A stretch of 64,000 nt of DNA from Pseudomonas fluvialis (GTDB lineage Bacteria; Pseudomonadota; Gammaproteobacteria; Pseudomonadales; Pseudomonadaceae): positions 868,001 through 932,000 of the forward strand of contig NZ_JACHLL010000001.1 in the NCBI RefSeq assembly GCF_014207935.1, read 5' to 3'. Within the stretch, counting starts at the first letter, position 1; each line of letters opens with the position of its first letter. A program made the position numbers and the translations under genes. Shown piece by piece: positions 48,682 through 60,900 of the stretch. Below the pieces are notes generated by a model. The model saw only the letters and a program-made list of their open reading frames with translations. It was not told the origin of the DNA and did no database searches.

Positions 48682-50598
48682 CTACCAGCCACCGCCGCCA
48701 CCGCCGCCACTGCCACCACCGGATGAGCCGCCACCCGAGGAGCCGCTGGACGACGATGAGCTGGCCGGCGGGGCCGCCGCACTGGCGGTGGCACTGACCA
48801 GACTGCTCGAGAGCGCCGTGCTAAGTGCCTGCGGCGAGCTGAAGGCGCTGCGCGCGCGGTACCAGTCCGGCTGATAGTCACGCTGGTTCTGGTCGATCAG
48901 GCCGCTTTGCAGGGCGGCACTGAAGCGCGCACTCCATTGCTCCTCAACCCCTAGCGCCATGGCATAGGGCAGGTGCTGCTCGTACAGGGCGATACTCATG
49001 GCCGGCGCGTCGGCCGCCCGCGCCAGCACATCGCTCTCGGCCAGGCTGAGGTATTCACGGTAGCCCTCGGCCTCGTCGAGCAAACGGCGACCCTCGACCG
49101 TGGGCGCTTCCAGCCAGAAGAAGAAACCGATCACCAGTGCCAGAAGACCGGCCAGTATCACCAGTAGCAACGGCGAACTGGCCGATACCAGCAGACCCAG
49201 GCCGATACAGGCAGCCAGCAGGAACATGCCGCCGCCGAACAGCAGTGGTATCCGCGTGCCCCAACTGCTTTCGCCGATCGCCAGCTTGGCCAGCAGCCCT
49301 CCCGGCAGACCGAAACCGAAGGTGAACAGCAGGCCGCCGATGGCCATGCCCAGATCATCGCCTGGAGCAACGCCCAGCAGCACGCTGCCGAGAATGCCGA
49401 TGATCGCCAGCACCAGACCGCGCGCCCAGGCTCCGCGATTGCGGCTGAACCACAGCGCCCCCTCGGTATCCAGGCGATCGCACAGGCGCTTGTGCGCCTC
49501 GGCCAGCTTCGGCTCATAGCTGCTGCCCAGGGTCAGCGTCTTGCTCTGCGCGCCGCTGGGAAACAGCAGGCGCAGTGGCTCCACTTCTGCCGGCTGCAGA
49601 TCGTCGCGTGGCTGACTGCCGGGCTTGAGCAGAAAGCCGTCGGCGCGCGGCCGATCCTCCAGGCGCACATGGCCGCGAATGGCCCAGTCGGTGAAACAGA
49701 TGCCCAGCGCCTTGGCTTCATCCAGAGCGCCACGCGTCCACAGGTAGGCGACATCCGACGGCAGCAGCCCCTTCGGCGCGACAAAGCGCGGGATCAGGAT
49801 GCCCTTGTGCGGATCACGACCAACCCTGCGCCAGGTCTGCCAGTAGTAGCCCAGGGTAGTCAGCAACAGAGCCAGGCCAAAGCTCAGACCGGCGTTGTCG
49901 AACAGCACGCGCAGAAAGCGCTGACCCGCCCCCGGCCGCTCGATCACACCCGCCGGCCAGGCCACGGCCACCGTCAGCCCCTGGTAGGCCTCCAGCGGCG
50001 CGGTGGTGCGCAGGCGCAGGCGATTGTCGCTCTGCTCCAGCACTTCGTAGTCCTGGCCGCGCGAGCCATTGCCACCGGTGTAGCCGGCCAGCGCGGCAAT
50101 GCGCGCACCGGTGGGCAGGCTCAGGTCGAGGGAGGCCTGCTGGATAGGGAAACTCCAGCCATTACCGGTGACATTCCAGTACAGCTCGTCAGCGCCCGGG
50201 CGGGCAATCAGCTGCGGGTCGACGCGGTAGCGCAGTTCGTAGGTGTAACGCCCAGGCTCCAGCAGGATGTTCGGCGAGCCCAGGTAGAAGCGCTGGAAGG
50301 CGCCCTGGCGCTCGCGTTTGACCGACTCAGGCCGGCCGTTGCGGGTGGCGCTGAGTTTGTCGATCGGCGTCTGCCGCACCAGTCCCCAGGGCAGGCTGTA
50401 GCGCACCGGAATATCGCGGTAGATGCCCCGGCGGATCTCACGCCCCTCGGCCTGCACGGTGATCCGTTCGGTCACCGTCAGCATGCCGTCACGGCCGAGG
50501 CCGAGTTCGACGGCAAAATCCTCGATCACCTCGGCCGCCGACAACCCCAGCGGCCACAGGCACAGACTGAGCAACAGTACTCGCCAGCATCCTTGCAT
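48682..50598 (-). CDS. DUF2207 predicted membrane protein
   Basis: The 638-residue product has a signal peptide (1 to about 21), an extracytoplasmic beta-rich region (about 22-240; FAVELGLGRDGMLTVTERITV, RGIYRDIPV, YELRYRVD), one span near 250, a cytoplasmic part with RVGRDPHKGILIPRFVAPKGLLPSDVAYLWTRG, further spans near 420-530 and a C-terminal low-complexity tail of Ser and Gly ending in Trp, as typical of DUF2207. It directly follows lemA (one base apart); the two families are paired in many bacteria. Function is unknown. The ATG at 50598 overlaps nothing but abuts the lemA stop. Confidence 0.9.
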   Translation of the reverse strand: MQGCWRVLLLSLCLWPLGLSAAEVIEDFAVELGLGRDGMLTVTERITVQAEGREIRRGIYRDIPVRYSLPWGLVRQTPIDKLSATRNGRPESVKRERQGAFQRFYLGSPNILLEPGRYTYELRYRVDPQLIARPGADELYWNVTGNGWSFPIQQASLDLSLPTGARIAALAGYTGGNGSRGQDYEVLEQSDNRLRLRTTAPLEAYQGLTVAVAWPAGVIERPGAGQRFLRVLFDNAGLSFGLALLLTTLGYYWQTWRRVGRDPHKGILIPRFVAPKGLLPSDVAYLWTRGALDEAKALGICFTDWAIRGHVRLEDRPRADGFLLKPGSQPRDDLQPAEVEPLRLLFPSGAQSKTLTLGSSYEPKLAEAHKRLCDRLDTEGALWFSRNRGAWARGLVLAIIGILGSVLLGVAPGDDLGMAIGGLLFTFGFGLPGGLLAKLAIGESSWGTRIPLLFGGGMFLLAACIGLGLLVSASSPLLLVILAGLLALVIGFFFWLEAPTVEGRRLLDEAEGYREYLSLAESDVLARAADAPAMSIALYEQHLPYAMALGVEEQWSARFSAALQSGLIDQNQRDYQPDWYRARSAFSSPQALSTALSSSLVSATASAAAPPASSSSSSGSSGGGSSGGGSGGGGGGGW

Positions 50599-50599
50599 C

Positions 50600-51163
50600 T
50601 CAGAACTCCAGTTTGGGGGACTGCCCTTCCTCGGGCGCCGCCAGGGCAAAGTACTCGGCCGGGGCGAAGTTGAACAGCCACGCCAGCAGGTTGCTCGGGG
50701 CCGACTCGACCAGCACGTTGAGCTCGCGCACCGCGCCGTTGTAATAGCGGCGCGCCATCTGGATATGCTCCTCGCACTCGCTGATGGCTTGTTGCAGTTC
50801 GAGGAACTGGCCATCGGCCTTGAGCTCCGGGTAGCCCTCGACCAGGGCGAACAGCTGGCGCAGGCTGCCGGACAGCTGTGCCTCCACCGGCGCCCGCGCC
50901 GCCAGGGCCGCTTCGCCCAGCTCCAGCGCACGGCTGCGTTCGCTCACCAGCGCCTGCAGCGTGCCCTGCTCATGGGCCATGTACTGGCGCACGCAACCGA
51001 CCAGCGCCGGAATCAGGCTGGAACGGCGCTTGAGCTGCACATCCACGCCGCTGCTGGCCTCGGCCACCCGCTGGCGGTTGAACACCAGGCGGTTGTAGAC
51101 CCACACGCCCCAACCCAGCAGTGCCACGCCGCTGAGCAGCACAATCAGCGTTCCCTGACCCAT
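50600..51163 (-). CDS. lemA: LemA family protein
   Basis: The 187-residue product begins with one membrane helix (about 4-24), then YNRLVFNRQRVAEASSGVDVQLKRRSSLIPALVGCVRQYM and QLFALVEGYPELKADGQFLELQQAISECEEHIQMARRYYNGAVRELN, the LemA domain landmarks; the C-terminus is FNFAPAEYFAL. LemA proteins are inner-membrane anchored with a helical domain outside the cytoplasm. The name does not mean the LemA/GacS kinase. It forms an operon with the DUF2207 gene. Role unknown. Confidence 0.92.
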   Translation of the reverse strand: MGQGTLIVLLSGVALLGWGVWVYNRLVFNRQRVAEASSGVDVQLKRRSSLIPALVGCVRQYMAHEQGTLQALVSERSRALELGEAALAARAPVEAQLSGSLRQLFALVEGYPELKADGQFLELQQAISECEEHIQMARRYYNGAVRELNVLVESAPSNLLAWLFNFAPAEYFALAAPEEGQSPKLEF

Positions 51164-51217
51164 CCCGCCACCCTCGTCCTGTGCCGCCCGGAATGGCCGA
51201 CACGCAGGACGACAAGG

Positions 51218-52447
51218 CTACTGCATCAACGCGTCGCCTGGCGTGACTGGCTGCGCTTTGCCGGCACGCTGGCGCGCCGCCACCCGCCCGGCGCGCTTGC
51301 GCAGCCAGATAAGAATGCCGGTCAGCGACAGCGTGGCGACCGCCAGGCCCAGCAGCGACACCAGGATGCGCCCCGGCAGGCCGAGGATGCGCCCGGAATG
51401 CAGAGGGAACTGCGCCTGCATGAACACATCCCCGGCACTGCCGCGACCGGGGATATCGGCCGACAGCAATTGCCCGTTCTGTGCGTCGATGGTCAGCCAG
51501 GGATTGCCCAGCCCGCCATCGCCGTGATCGGCACCGGCGGCAAAGAATCCGATGCCATAGAGGCCGAACTCCGCCGAGTAATAGATGCCACCGGGCGGCG
51601 CCTGAATACCACGCTGCCGGGCCTCGGCCTGCGCCCTGGCAATCGCCTCGGCGCGCGTCAGCCTGGGTTCGACGGCCTCGGCCAGGGTGGTCGGGGTGCG
51701 CTGCTCGAAGGGGCTCGGGGTCAGCGGCGAGAACAGGTTGACCAGCGGCCGGGTCACCTGGAACGGCAGGTTCATCGACACCGAAGTCACCGCGAGGGTC
51801 AGTAGCAAGGCCCAGATCCACACCCCGCCGGAACGGTGCAGGTCAAAGGTCAGCTTGTGCCCACCCTGCTTCCAGCGAAATTCAAACGACTTGCGCCAGG
51901 TCCGCCGTGACGGAAAGGATATCCACAGGGCGATGAAGCAGTCGAACACCCAGACCAGGGCGACGATACCGAGCAGCAGCACACCCAGCTCGACGCCAAA
52001 GCCATCCGGCAGATGCAGGGTGTAGTGCAGCTTGTAGAGAAACGGCATGAGGTTTTCCCGCGCCAGGCTGATCTCGCCCCACAGCCGTGATCCCACCACC
52101 TCGCCACTGCGCGGATCCAGCGCTACCTGGTCAAAGTCCAGGCTGGGCAATTGCCCCTGGGCATCCCGGCGTGGCTCGACCACCACCCCCAGGTTATGCC
52201 CCTCCTCCAGGTGCAGCGGCAGGTAGCTGACACGCAGACGGGTGTCGCCGGCCTCCAGACGATCGGCCAGCTGCAGCGGCTTGAGCGGTGGCTGAGTGGA
52301 CGGCTGGGCATGGAACAGCTGCGGGTTGAGCCATTCATCCAGCTCGTGATCCCAGGCAATCAGCGCGCCCGTCAGGCCGCTGACAAACAGAAACAGGGCC
52401 ATGAACAGGCCCAGCCAACGGTGCAACTTGACCCAGATGCTGCGCAT
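51218..52447 (-). CDS. PepSY-associated membrane protein, iron-uptake type
   Basis: The 409-residue product starts at the ATG at 52447 (MRSIWVKLHRWLGLFMALFLFVSGLTGALIAW), the PepSY_TM opening with KLHRWLGL. Four membrane spans lie near 10-35, 143-165, 195-215 and 340-370; HRSGGVWIWALLL and KLHYTLHL bring conserved histidines. PepSY regions occur in the periplasmic loops. Relatives sit next to TonB-dependent siderophore receptors and may reduce or help release iron. The TonB receptor gene upstream is 70 bp away on the same strand and has a Fur-like box, so they form one iron-regulated unit. Confidence 0.88.
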   Translation of the reverse strand: MRSIWVKLHRWLGLFMALFLFVSGLTGALIAWDHELDEWLNPQLFHAQPSTQPPLKPLQLADRLEAGDTRLRVSYLPLHLEEGHNLGVVVEPRRDAQGQLPSLDFDQVALDPRSGEVVGSRLWGEISLARENLMPFLYKLHYTLHLPDGFGVELGVLLLGIVALVWVFDCFIALWISFPSRRTWRKSFEFRWKQGGHKLTFDLHRSGGVWIWALLLTLAVTSVSMNLPFQVTRPLVNLFSPLTPSPFEQRTPTTLAEAVEPRLTRAEAIARAQAEARQRGIQAPPGGIYYSAEFGLYGIGFFAAGADHGDGGLGNPWLTIDAQNGQLLSADIPGRGSAGDVFMQAQFPLHSGRILGLPGRILVSLLGLAVATLSLTGILIWLRKRAGRVAARQRAGKAQPVTPGDALMQ

Positions 52448-52517
52448 GCAGGGCTTCCTCCACTCATGACAACGCCGCCCGACCGCGTGCGGCAGGGCGG
52501 CGACTGCCTTCAGCTCA

Positions 52518-54632
52518 TCAGTAGTTCCAGCTGACACTCATGCTGGCGTTGCGCGGCGCGCCGTAATAGGCCTGATCCCAGTACAGGCTGGCCCAGTACT
52601 TCTCGTCGGTGACGTTGTTCAGGTTGGCGGCCACCGTCCAGTTCGGATCGATTTCGTAGCTGGCCATCAGGTTGAGCAGGCCATAGGCATCCTGCTCGAC
52701 GCTGGCGTTCTCGGTCTGGCTCTGCCAGTTGTAGCTGGCCCCCACCTTGGCCTTGGGCAGCTGTGGCAGGCGGTAGGTCGCCGAACTGCGCAGCAGGTGC
52801 TTGGGCGCATAGGCGCGAGCATGCTGGTTCTGCTCATCGGTGATATCGACAAAGGTGTAGCCGGCACTGGCCTGCAACCCCGGCAACAGCTCGCCGGACA
52901 GCTCGGCTTCCCAGCCCTGGCTCTCGATGCCCTGCAGGGCGCGGTAGTAGGCCTGGCCGCCGTTGTAGCCGACCAGCTCGGCAAGGTTGTCCTGCTTGGT
53001 CTGGAACATGGCCAGGGTCAGCTCCGCCGACTCGAACAGGGAAGCCTTGACGCCGACCTCGTAGTTCTCGCCCTGCAGCGCCTCCAAGCGATTGCCAGCT
53101 TGGTCCAGTTGGGTCTGCGGATTGAAGATTTCGGTGTAGCTGGCGTACAGCGTGTAATCGTCGCTGAGGTCGTAGGTCAGGCCGGCATAGGGCACGGTCT
53201 TGCCGTTGTACTGCGTGGACTTGCTCTTGCCGTAGCTGGTGCCCTGGTTGTCGACATCGATGACCCGCGCGCCGGTAATCAGCTTGAGGTCATCCATCAG
53301 GCTCCAGCGCGCCGCGCTGTAGGCACTCTTCTGCTTGTCGGTGAACTCGCTGCCGTCAACGCGCGCATCGAACGATGGCATCAGGTAATTGCCATCCCAC
53401 TCTTCCAGCGGTGGCAACGCCGTGCCAATGCCTTGACCGTAATGGGAAAGGTCTTGCAGTTCGGATTTCGACCAGCTGCCGCCCACCACCAGTTCGTGCT
53501 CGCGGCCTGCCAGGCTGAAGGGGCCCGAGGCATAGACATCGGCAATGTGCTGGGTGTTCTTGGCTTCATAAAGCGACGGATAGCTGAACAGTCCCAGCCC
53601 CGTATCGGGAGCCGGGCTGCCGTACATGTAGAACAGGCGACCATCGTTCTTCAGCTCGGCGCGGGTCAGCACGCCCTTGAGCTCCCAGTCGGCGCCCAGT
53701 TGCTGGGTCAGTTCGGCGAAGGTGCGGTTCTCCTGGTTGTTCCAGTAGGCCCAGTCCGAAGAGGTGTTGGTCGAGCGCGAGTAGTCGGTCTCACTGCCAT
53801 CGCTGTAGGCGGTCGGCAGGGCACCCCACAGCGGGCTGTCGGCATCGCTCTTCTGCAGCGAGTGGCCAAGCGTAAACAGCGTGGTGTCGGTCAGGTCCAT
53901 CTCCACCACACCGAGGAACACGTTCTTCTCGCGGCCGTAGCGGTCCAGGTAGGAGTTCTTGTTCTCGTTGGCGTACACCACACGGCCGCGCACATTGCCG
54001 GACTCGGTCAGCGCGCCGGATAGATCGGTGTCGAGCCGGCGCATGTCCCAGGAGCCGGCCGTCAGGGCCACCCGGGCCTCGGTCTCGGCGGTCGGTCGCT
54101 TGCGCACGAAGTTCACCGTGGCAGACGGGTTGCCGATGCCGGTCATCAGCCCGTTGGCGCCGCGCAGCACCTCGATGCGCTCGAACAGCGCGGTGTCCAG
54201 ATCGCCGGCCTGGCTGCCGTAGATGAAGGGAACGCCGACACCGTCGAACTGGAAGTTGGTGATATCGAAACCACGGGCGGTGTAGTAGGTGCGATCGGTC
54301 TCGACCTCTTCCACATTGACCCCGGTGGTGTTCTCCAGCACGTCGTTGACGCTGTTGAGCTGGAAGTCATCGATCCGCGCGCGGGTGATGGTACTGACTG
54401 ACTGCGGAGTTTCCTTGGGCGCCAGATTGAGCTTGGTTGCCGCACTGCTGTTCTGCGCCTGGTAGCTATCGGCCTCGCTGGCTTCCTGCTCCTGCACCAT
54501 GATCGGCTGAAGCTCCTCGACCACCTGCTGCTGCGCCTGCAGACAGCCGCTGGCGCTTAACGCCAACAGCGAGGCCACGCCCCGCACCACTCGACTCTTG
54601 CCCTGTTTCCCCCGCACTCCCCCTTGCTGCAA
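52518..54632 (-). CDS. TonB-dependent siderophore receptor
   Basis: The product of about 700 residues is outer-membrane type: leader, TonB-box region (EELQPIMVQEQEASE), plug domain (about 60-170; LAPKETPQSVSTITRARIDDFQLNSVNDVLENTTGVNV and DTALFERIEVLRGANGLMTGIGNPSATVNFVRKRPT) and a 22-strand barrel ending in SVSWNY. The plug is of the FhuE/FoxA (hydroxamate) type, without a signalling extension, so no sigma/anti-sigma pair is expected. The start is uncertain: the frame opens at a TTG (54632), with GTGs at about 54617 and 54590 as alternatives. Followed by the PepSY protein. Confidence 0.9.
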   Translation of the reverse strand: MQQGGVRGKQGKSRVVRGVASLLALSASGCLQAQQQVVEELQPIMVQEQEASEADSYQAQNSSAATKLNLAPKETPQSVSTITRARIDDFQLNSVNDVLENTTGVNVEEVETDRTYYTARGFDITNFQFDGVGVPFIYGSQAGDLDTALFERIEVLRGANGLMTGIGNPSATVNFVRKRPTAETEARVALTAGSWDMRRLDTDLSGALTESGNVRGRVVYANENKNSYLDRYGREKNVFLGVVEMDLTDTTLFTLGHSLQKSDADSPLWGALPTAYSDGSETDYSRSTNTSSDWAYWNNQENRTFAELTQQLGADWELKGVLTRAELKNDGRLFYMYGSPAPDTGLGLFSYPSLYEAKNTQHIADVYASGPFSLAGREHELVVGGSWSKSELQDLSHYGQGIGTALPPLEEWDGNYLMPSFDARVDGSEFTDKQKSAYSAARWSLMDDLKLITGARVIDVDNQGTSYGKSKSTQYNGKTVPYAGLTYDLSDDYTLYASYTEIFNPQTQLDQAGNRLEALQGENYEVGVKASLFESAELTLAMFQTKQDNLAELVGYNGGQAYYRALQGIESQGWEAELSGELLPGLQASAGYTFVDITDEQNQHARAYAPKHLLRSSATYRLPQLPKAKVGASYNWQSQTENASVEQDAYGLLNLMASYEIDPNWTVAANLNNVTDEKYWASLYWDQAYYGAPRNASMSVSWNY

Positions 54633-54691
54633 TCCACGACCTGGCCTCTGCCAGGACGGCCATTGGCACGACCGGAAAACCCGATCAATCA

Positions 54692-54711
54692 GGATTAATT
54701 ATCATTTACAG
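54692..54711. promoter_or_regulatory. Fur-like box upstream of the TonB receptor
   Basis: On the minus strand, TGTAAATGATAATTAATCC keeps the AATGATAATTA pattern of the Fur 19-mer GATAATGATAATCATTATC in most positions. It lies about 60-80 bp upstream of the receptor start. This suits iron repression of the receptor and the PepSY protein. Confidence 0.6.
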
Positions 54712-54802
54712 CAATAAGGGATGCAAGTTATTGCGAGTGATTTACATTAACTTCTTATCTGGGTCGTGCTCCTTCGACTGACGGAGCCAGCCATCGCAGC
54801 TG

Positions 54803-54836
54803 CCCCCGGCTACCGCATGGTTCGTAACCACGGCGC
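54803..54836 (-). other. attTn7 insertion region, unoccupied
   Basis: Tn7 inserts about 25 bp beyond the glmS stop codon, guided by TnsD binding to the end of glmS. Here the stop is at 54837-54839, so the expected point is near 54812. No tns genes or Tn7-like ends are present; the TonB receptor start follows at 54632. A small hairpin (GGTT-ACG-AACC) lies within this region. Confidence 0.7.
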
Positions 54837-56672
<1,836 letters not shown>

Positions 56673-56684
56673 AGGCAATGCTCC

Positions 56685-57455
56685 TTAAGCAGTCGGACTG
56701 GCGAGGATCACCCGGATTCCTCGCGCGACCAGTTGTTCCTGCGCTGCCTCGGGCAGACGCGTATCGGTAATCAGGGTGTGGATGCTGCTCCAGGGCAGCT
56801 CCAGATTGGGCATCTTGCGCCCGAGCTTGTCGCTCTCGGCCAGGACGATGACTTCGCGCGCCACCTCAGCCATGACCCGTGACAGGCCCAGCAGTTCATT
56901 AAAGGTGGTGGTGCCCCGCTCAGGATCGAGCCCGGCGGCGCCAATGAACAGCTGATCGAAATCGTAGGAACGCAGCACCTGTTCGGCCACCTGGCCCTGG
57001 AAGGATTCCGAGTGCGGATCCCAGGTGCCACCGGTCATCAGCAGCACCGGCTCATGCTCCAGCTCGCGCAGGGCATTGGCCACGTTCAGCGAATTGGTCA
57101 TCACCACCAGACCGGGCTTGTGCCCCAGCTGCGGGATCATCGCCGCCGTGGTGCTGCCACTGTCGATGATCACCCGTGCGTGTTCGCGAATCAGCTGTAC
57201 TGCCGCCTTGGCAATCGCCAGCTTGTACGGCGACAAGGGTTGCGCCGGCTCGCCAATCAGTTCCTGCGGCATCGATTGCGCGCCACCATAGCGGCGCAGC
57301 AGCAGGCCGTTTTTCTCCAGCTCGGCAAGATCCTTGCGAATGGTCACTTCCGACGTGGCAAACGCCTTGGCCAGCGCATCGACACTCACCTCGCCCTGCT
57401 CATTGAGCAAGGCAAGGATGGCATGGCGACGTTGTGGCGTGTTGCGTTTCGACAT
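56685..57455 (-). CDS. glmR: DeoR-family regulator of glmS (GlmR)
   Basis: The 256-residue product has a DeoR helix-turn-helix (about 1-58; TPQRRHAILALLNEQGEVSVDALAKAFATSEVTIRKDLAELEKNGLLLRRYGGA) and the DeoR sugar-phosphate sensor domain (about 75-235; KLAIAKAAVQLI, VIIDSGSTTAAMI, VMTNSLNVANAL, LFIGAAGLDPERG). It sits just before glmS on the same strand, so it likely senses an amino-sugar phosphate and controls glmS. A TTTCGATTCGAAA palindrome upstream is a likely autoregulatory site. The name follows the gene at this position in Pseudomonas aeruginosa. Confidence 0.92.
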   Translation of the reverse strand: MSKRNTPQRRHAILALLNEQGEVSVDALAKAFATSEVTIRKDLAELEKNGLLLRRYGGAQSMPQELIGEPAQPLSPYKLAIAKAAVQLIREHARVIIDSGSTTAAMIPQLGHKPGLVVMTNSLNVANALRELEHEPVLLMTGGTWDPHSESFQGQVAEQVLRSYDFDQLFIGAAGLDPERGTTTFNELLGLSRVMAEVAREVIVLAESDKLGRKMPNLELPWSSIHTLITDTRLPEAAQEQLVARGIRVILASPTA

Positions 57456-57462
57456 CTAAAAG

Positions 57463-57475
57463 TTTCGATTCGAAA
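57463..57475. promoter_or_regulatory. Possible GlmR operator
   Basis: TTTCGATTCGAAA is a near-perfect palindrome (TTTCGA / TCGAAA around one T) 8 bp upstream of the DeoR start, in the style of DeoR-family TTCGA half-sites. It would suit autoregulation. Confidence 0.55.
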
Positions 57476-57530
57476 GATAATGACGCGAATCAAAACCTAA
57501 GCTGACGACAAGGTCAACCCGGAAAACGAC

Positions 57531-57554
57531 AAAAGGCGGCCTGAGCCGCCTTTT
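57531..57554. terminator. Rho-independent terminator after glmU
   Basis: AAAAGGCGGC-CTGA-GCCGCCTTTT is a perfect 10-bp stem with a T tract on both sides. It separates glmU from the DeoR regulator gene. Confidence 0.88.
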
Positions 57555-57577
57555 ACCTGCCCCTAGGGCCTTGCTTG

Positions 57578-58936
57578 TTACTGCTTGGTCGGACGCTTCC
57601 AGCCTTCGATATTGCGCTGTTTGGCACGGCCAACCGCCAGAGCCTTGGCCGGTACGTCCTGGGTCACGGTGGAGCCGGCCCCGGTGGTAGCGCCATCGCC
57701 CAGGGTCACGGGCGCAACCAGGGAGCTGTTGGAGCCGATGAAAACGTCCTCGCCCATCACCGTCTTGAACTTGTTAGCACCGTCGTAGTTGCAGGTAATG
57801 GTGCCGGCACCGATGTTGGTGCGCGCGCCAATCTCGGCATCGCCGAGATAAGTCAGGTGACCGGCCTTGGCACCCTCACCCAGGACGGCATTCTTCAATT
57901 CGACGAAGTTGCCGACATGGGCTTTCGCACCCAGCTTCGCGCCCGGACGCAAACGGGCAAACGGACCGCAGTCAGCACCCTCACCCAGCTCGGCGCCATC
58001 CAGGTGGCTGTTGGCTTTGACGATGGCGCCCCGGCGCAAGGTGGAATCCTTGATCACACAGTTGGGGCCGATCGAAACAAAGTCCTCGATGATGACCTTG
58101 CCTTCGAGGATCACGTTGATGTCGATCTGCACATCGCGGCCAACAGTCACCTCGCCACGCAGGTCGAAGCGGGCCGGGTCCAGCAGGGTCACACCCTGAG
58201 TCATCAGGCGGCGGGCGGCACGCTGCTGGTAGTAGCGCTCCAGTTGCGCCAGCTGGATGCGGTCGTTGGCACCCAGTACTTCCATTTCTTCCTGCGCGGT
58301 TTCGGTGGCCACCACCAGGCCATCGGCCACAGCCATGGCAATCACGTCGGTCAGGTAGTACTCACCCTGGGCATTGCTGTTGGACAGACGACCCAGCCAA
58401 TCGCCCAGGCGCTTGCCCGGTACGGCGAGAATGCCGGTGTTGCCTTCGCGAATGGCACGCTGGGTTTCCGTGGCGTCCTTGTGCTCGACAATGGCCTGTA
58501 CCACGCCGGCCTGGTCACGAATGATGCGGCCATAGCCGGTGGGATCGGCCAGCTGAACGGTGAGCAGGCCCAACTGGGTGTCAGTGGCCTGTTCCAGCAG
58601 CCGGCCGAGGGTCTCGACCCGGGTCAGCGGCACATCACCGTAAAGAATCAGTACCTTGTCCGCCTCGATATGCGGCAATGCCTGCGCCACGGCGTGGCCA
58701 GTGCCAAGTTGTTCGGCCTGCAGGACAAAGTCGACATCGTCCGCCGCCAAGCGCTCACGGACCAGTTCCGCACCATGGCCGATCACCACATGGATCTTGC
58801 GCGGTGAGAGCTGACGAGCCGTGTCGATCACATGGCCGAGCATGGATTTCCCTGCTACCGGGTGCAGCACCTTGGGCAGTGCCGAGCGCATGCGCGTGCC
58901 CTGGCCAGCCGCGAGAATGACGATATCGAGAGACAT
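57578..58936 (-). CDS. glmU: Bifunctional GlmU (GlcNAc-1-P uridyltransferase / glucosamine-1-P acetyltransferase)
   Basis: The 452-residue product starts at the ATG at 58936 ([33 protein letters not shown]), with the pyrophosphorylase motif LAAGQGTRM. The N-terminal half has LYGDVPLT and TGYGRI. The C-terminal half is a left-handed beta-helix with hexapeptide repeats, [40 protein letters not shown] and [21 protein letters not shown] holding the acetyltransferase residues. It makes UDP-GlcNAc from glucosamine-1-phosphate. A strong terminator separates it from atpC, and another follows it. Confidence 0.98.
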   Translation of the reverse strand: MSLDIVILAAGQGTRMRSALPKVLHPVAGKSMLGHVIDTARQLSPRKIHVVIGHGAELVRERLAADDVDFVLQAEQLGTGHAVAQALPHIEADKVLILYGDVPLTRVETLGRLLEQATDTQLGLLTVQLADPTGYGRIIRDQAGVVQAIVEHKDATETQRAIREGNTGILAVPGKRLGDWLGRLSNSNAQGEYYLTDVIAMAVADGLVVATETAQEEMEVLGANDRIQLAQLERYYQQRAARRLMTQGVTLLDPARFDLRGEVTVGRDVQIDINVILEGKVIIEDFVSIGPNCVIKDSTLRRGAIVKANSHLDGAELGEGADCGPFARLRPGAKLGAKAHVGNFVELKNAVLGEGAKAGHLTYLGDAEIGARTNIGAGTITCNYDGANKFKTVMGEDVFIGSNSSLVAPVTLGDGATTGAGSTVTQDVPAKALAVGRAKQRNIEGWKRPTKQ

Positions 58937-58979
58937 GACGACTTCCTGAATTCCCTGGAACGGGTAAATGACAGACAAG

Positions 58980-59007
58980 AAAAAGGGTAGCCAAGGCTAC
59001 CCTTTTT
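58980..59007. terminator. Rho-independent terminator of the atp operon
   Basis: AAAAAGGGTAGCC and GGCTACCCTTTTT pair perfectly over 13 bp around AA, with a T tract on both strands, between atpC and glmU. Confidence 0.9.
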
Positions 59008-59032
59008 CCTTCACTACGCTTGTAGCCGTGTA

Positions 59033-59452
59033 TCAGTAGCGGTTACGCAGCTGACGCACGGTACGCAGCTGAGCAGCAGCTTCCGACAGACGAGCCGCAG
59101 CAGAACCGTAGTCGAACTCGGCACCCTTGGAGTGCAGAGCCTTCTCGGCATCTTGCAGCGACTGCTGGGCAGCTGCTTCATCGAGATCGGCTGCGCGAAT
59201 CACGGTGTCGGCAAGAACCTTGACCATGTTCGGTTGCACTTCGAGGAAGCCACCGGAGATGTAGAACACCTCCTGCTCGCCGCCCTGCTTGATCACGCGG
59301 ATCGGACCCGGCTTGAGATCAGTGATCAGCGGCGCGTGACCCGGAGCGATACCCAGATCACCCAGATTGCCGTGCGCAACCACCATCTCCACCAGACCGG
59401 AGAACATCTCCGCTTCGGCGCTGACGATATCGCAATGGACTGTTATGGCCAT
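59033..59452 (-). CDS. atpC: ATP synthase F1 epsilon subunit AtpC
   Basis: The 139-residue product begins [53 protein letters not shown], the beta-barrel part of epsilon. The C-terminal helix hairpin (about 85-139) contains [18 protein letters not shown]. Epsilon links the rotor to the catalytic head and can inhibit ATP hydrolysis. Last gene of the atp operon, 41 bp behind atpD, followed by a strong terminator. Confidence 0.97.
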   Translation of the reverse strand: MAITVHCDIVSAEAEMFSGLVEMVVAHGNLGDLGIAPGHAPLITDLKPGPIRVIKQGGEQEVFYISGGFLEVQPNMVKVLADTVIRAADLDEAAAQQSLQDAEKALHSKGAEFDYGSAAARLSEAAAQLRTVRQLRNRY

Positions 59453-59493
59453 ACGCTTGCCTCACGAGCGCCCGTTGCCGGGCGCACAGGGGA

Positions 59494-60900
<1,407 letters not shown>

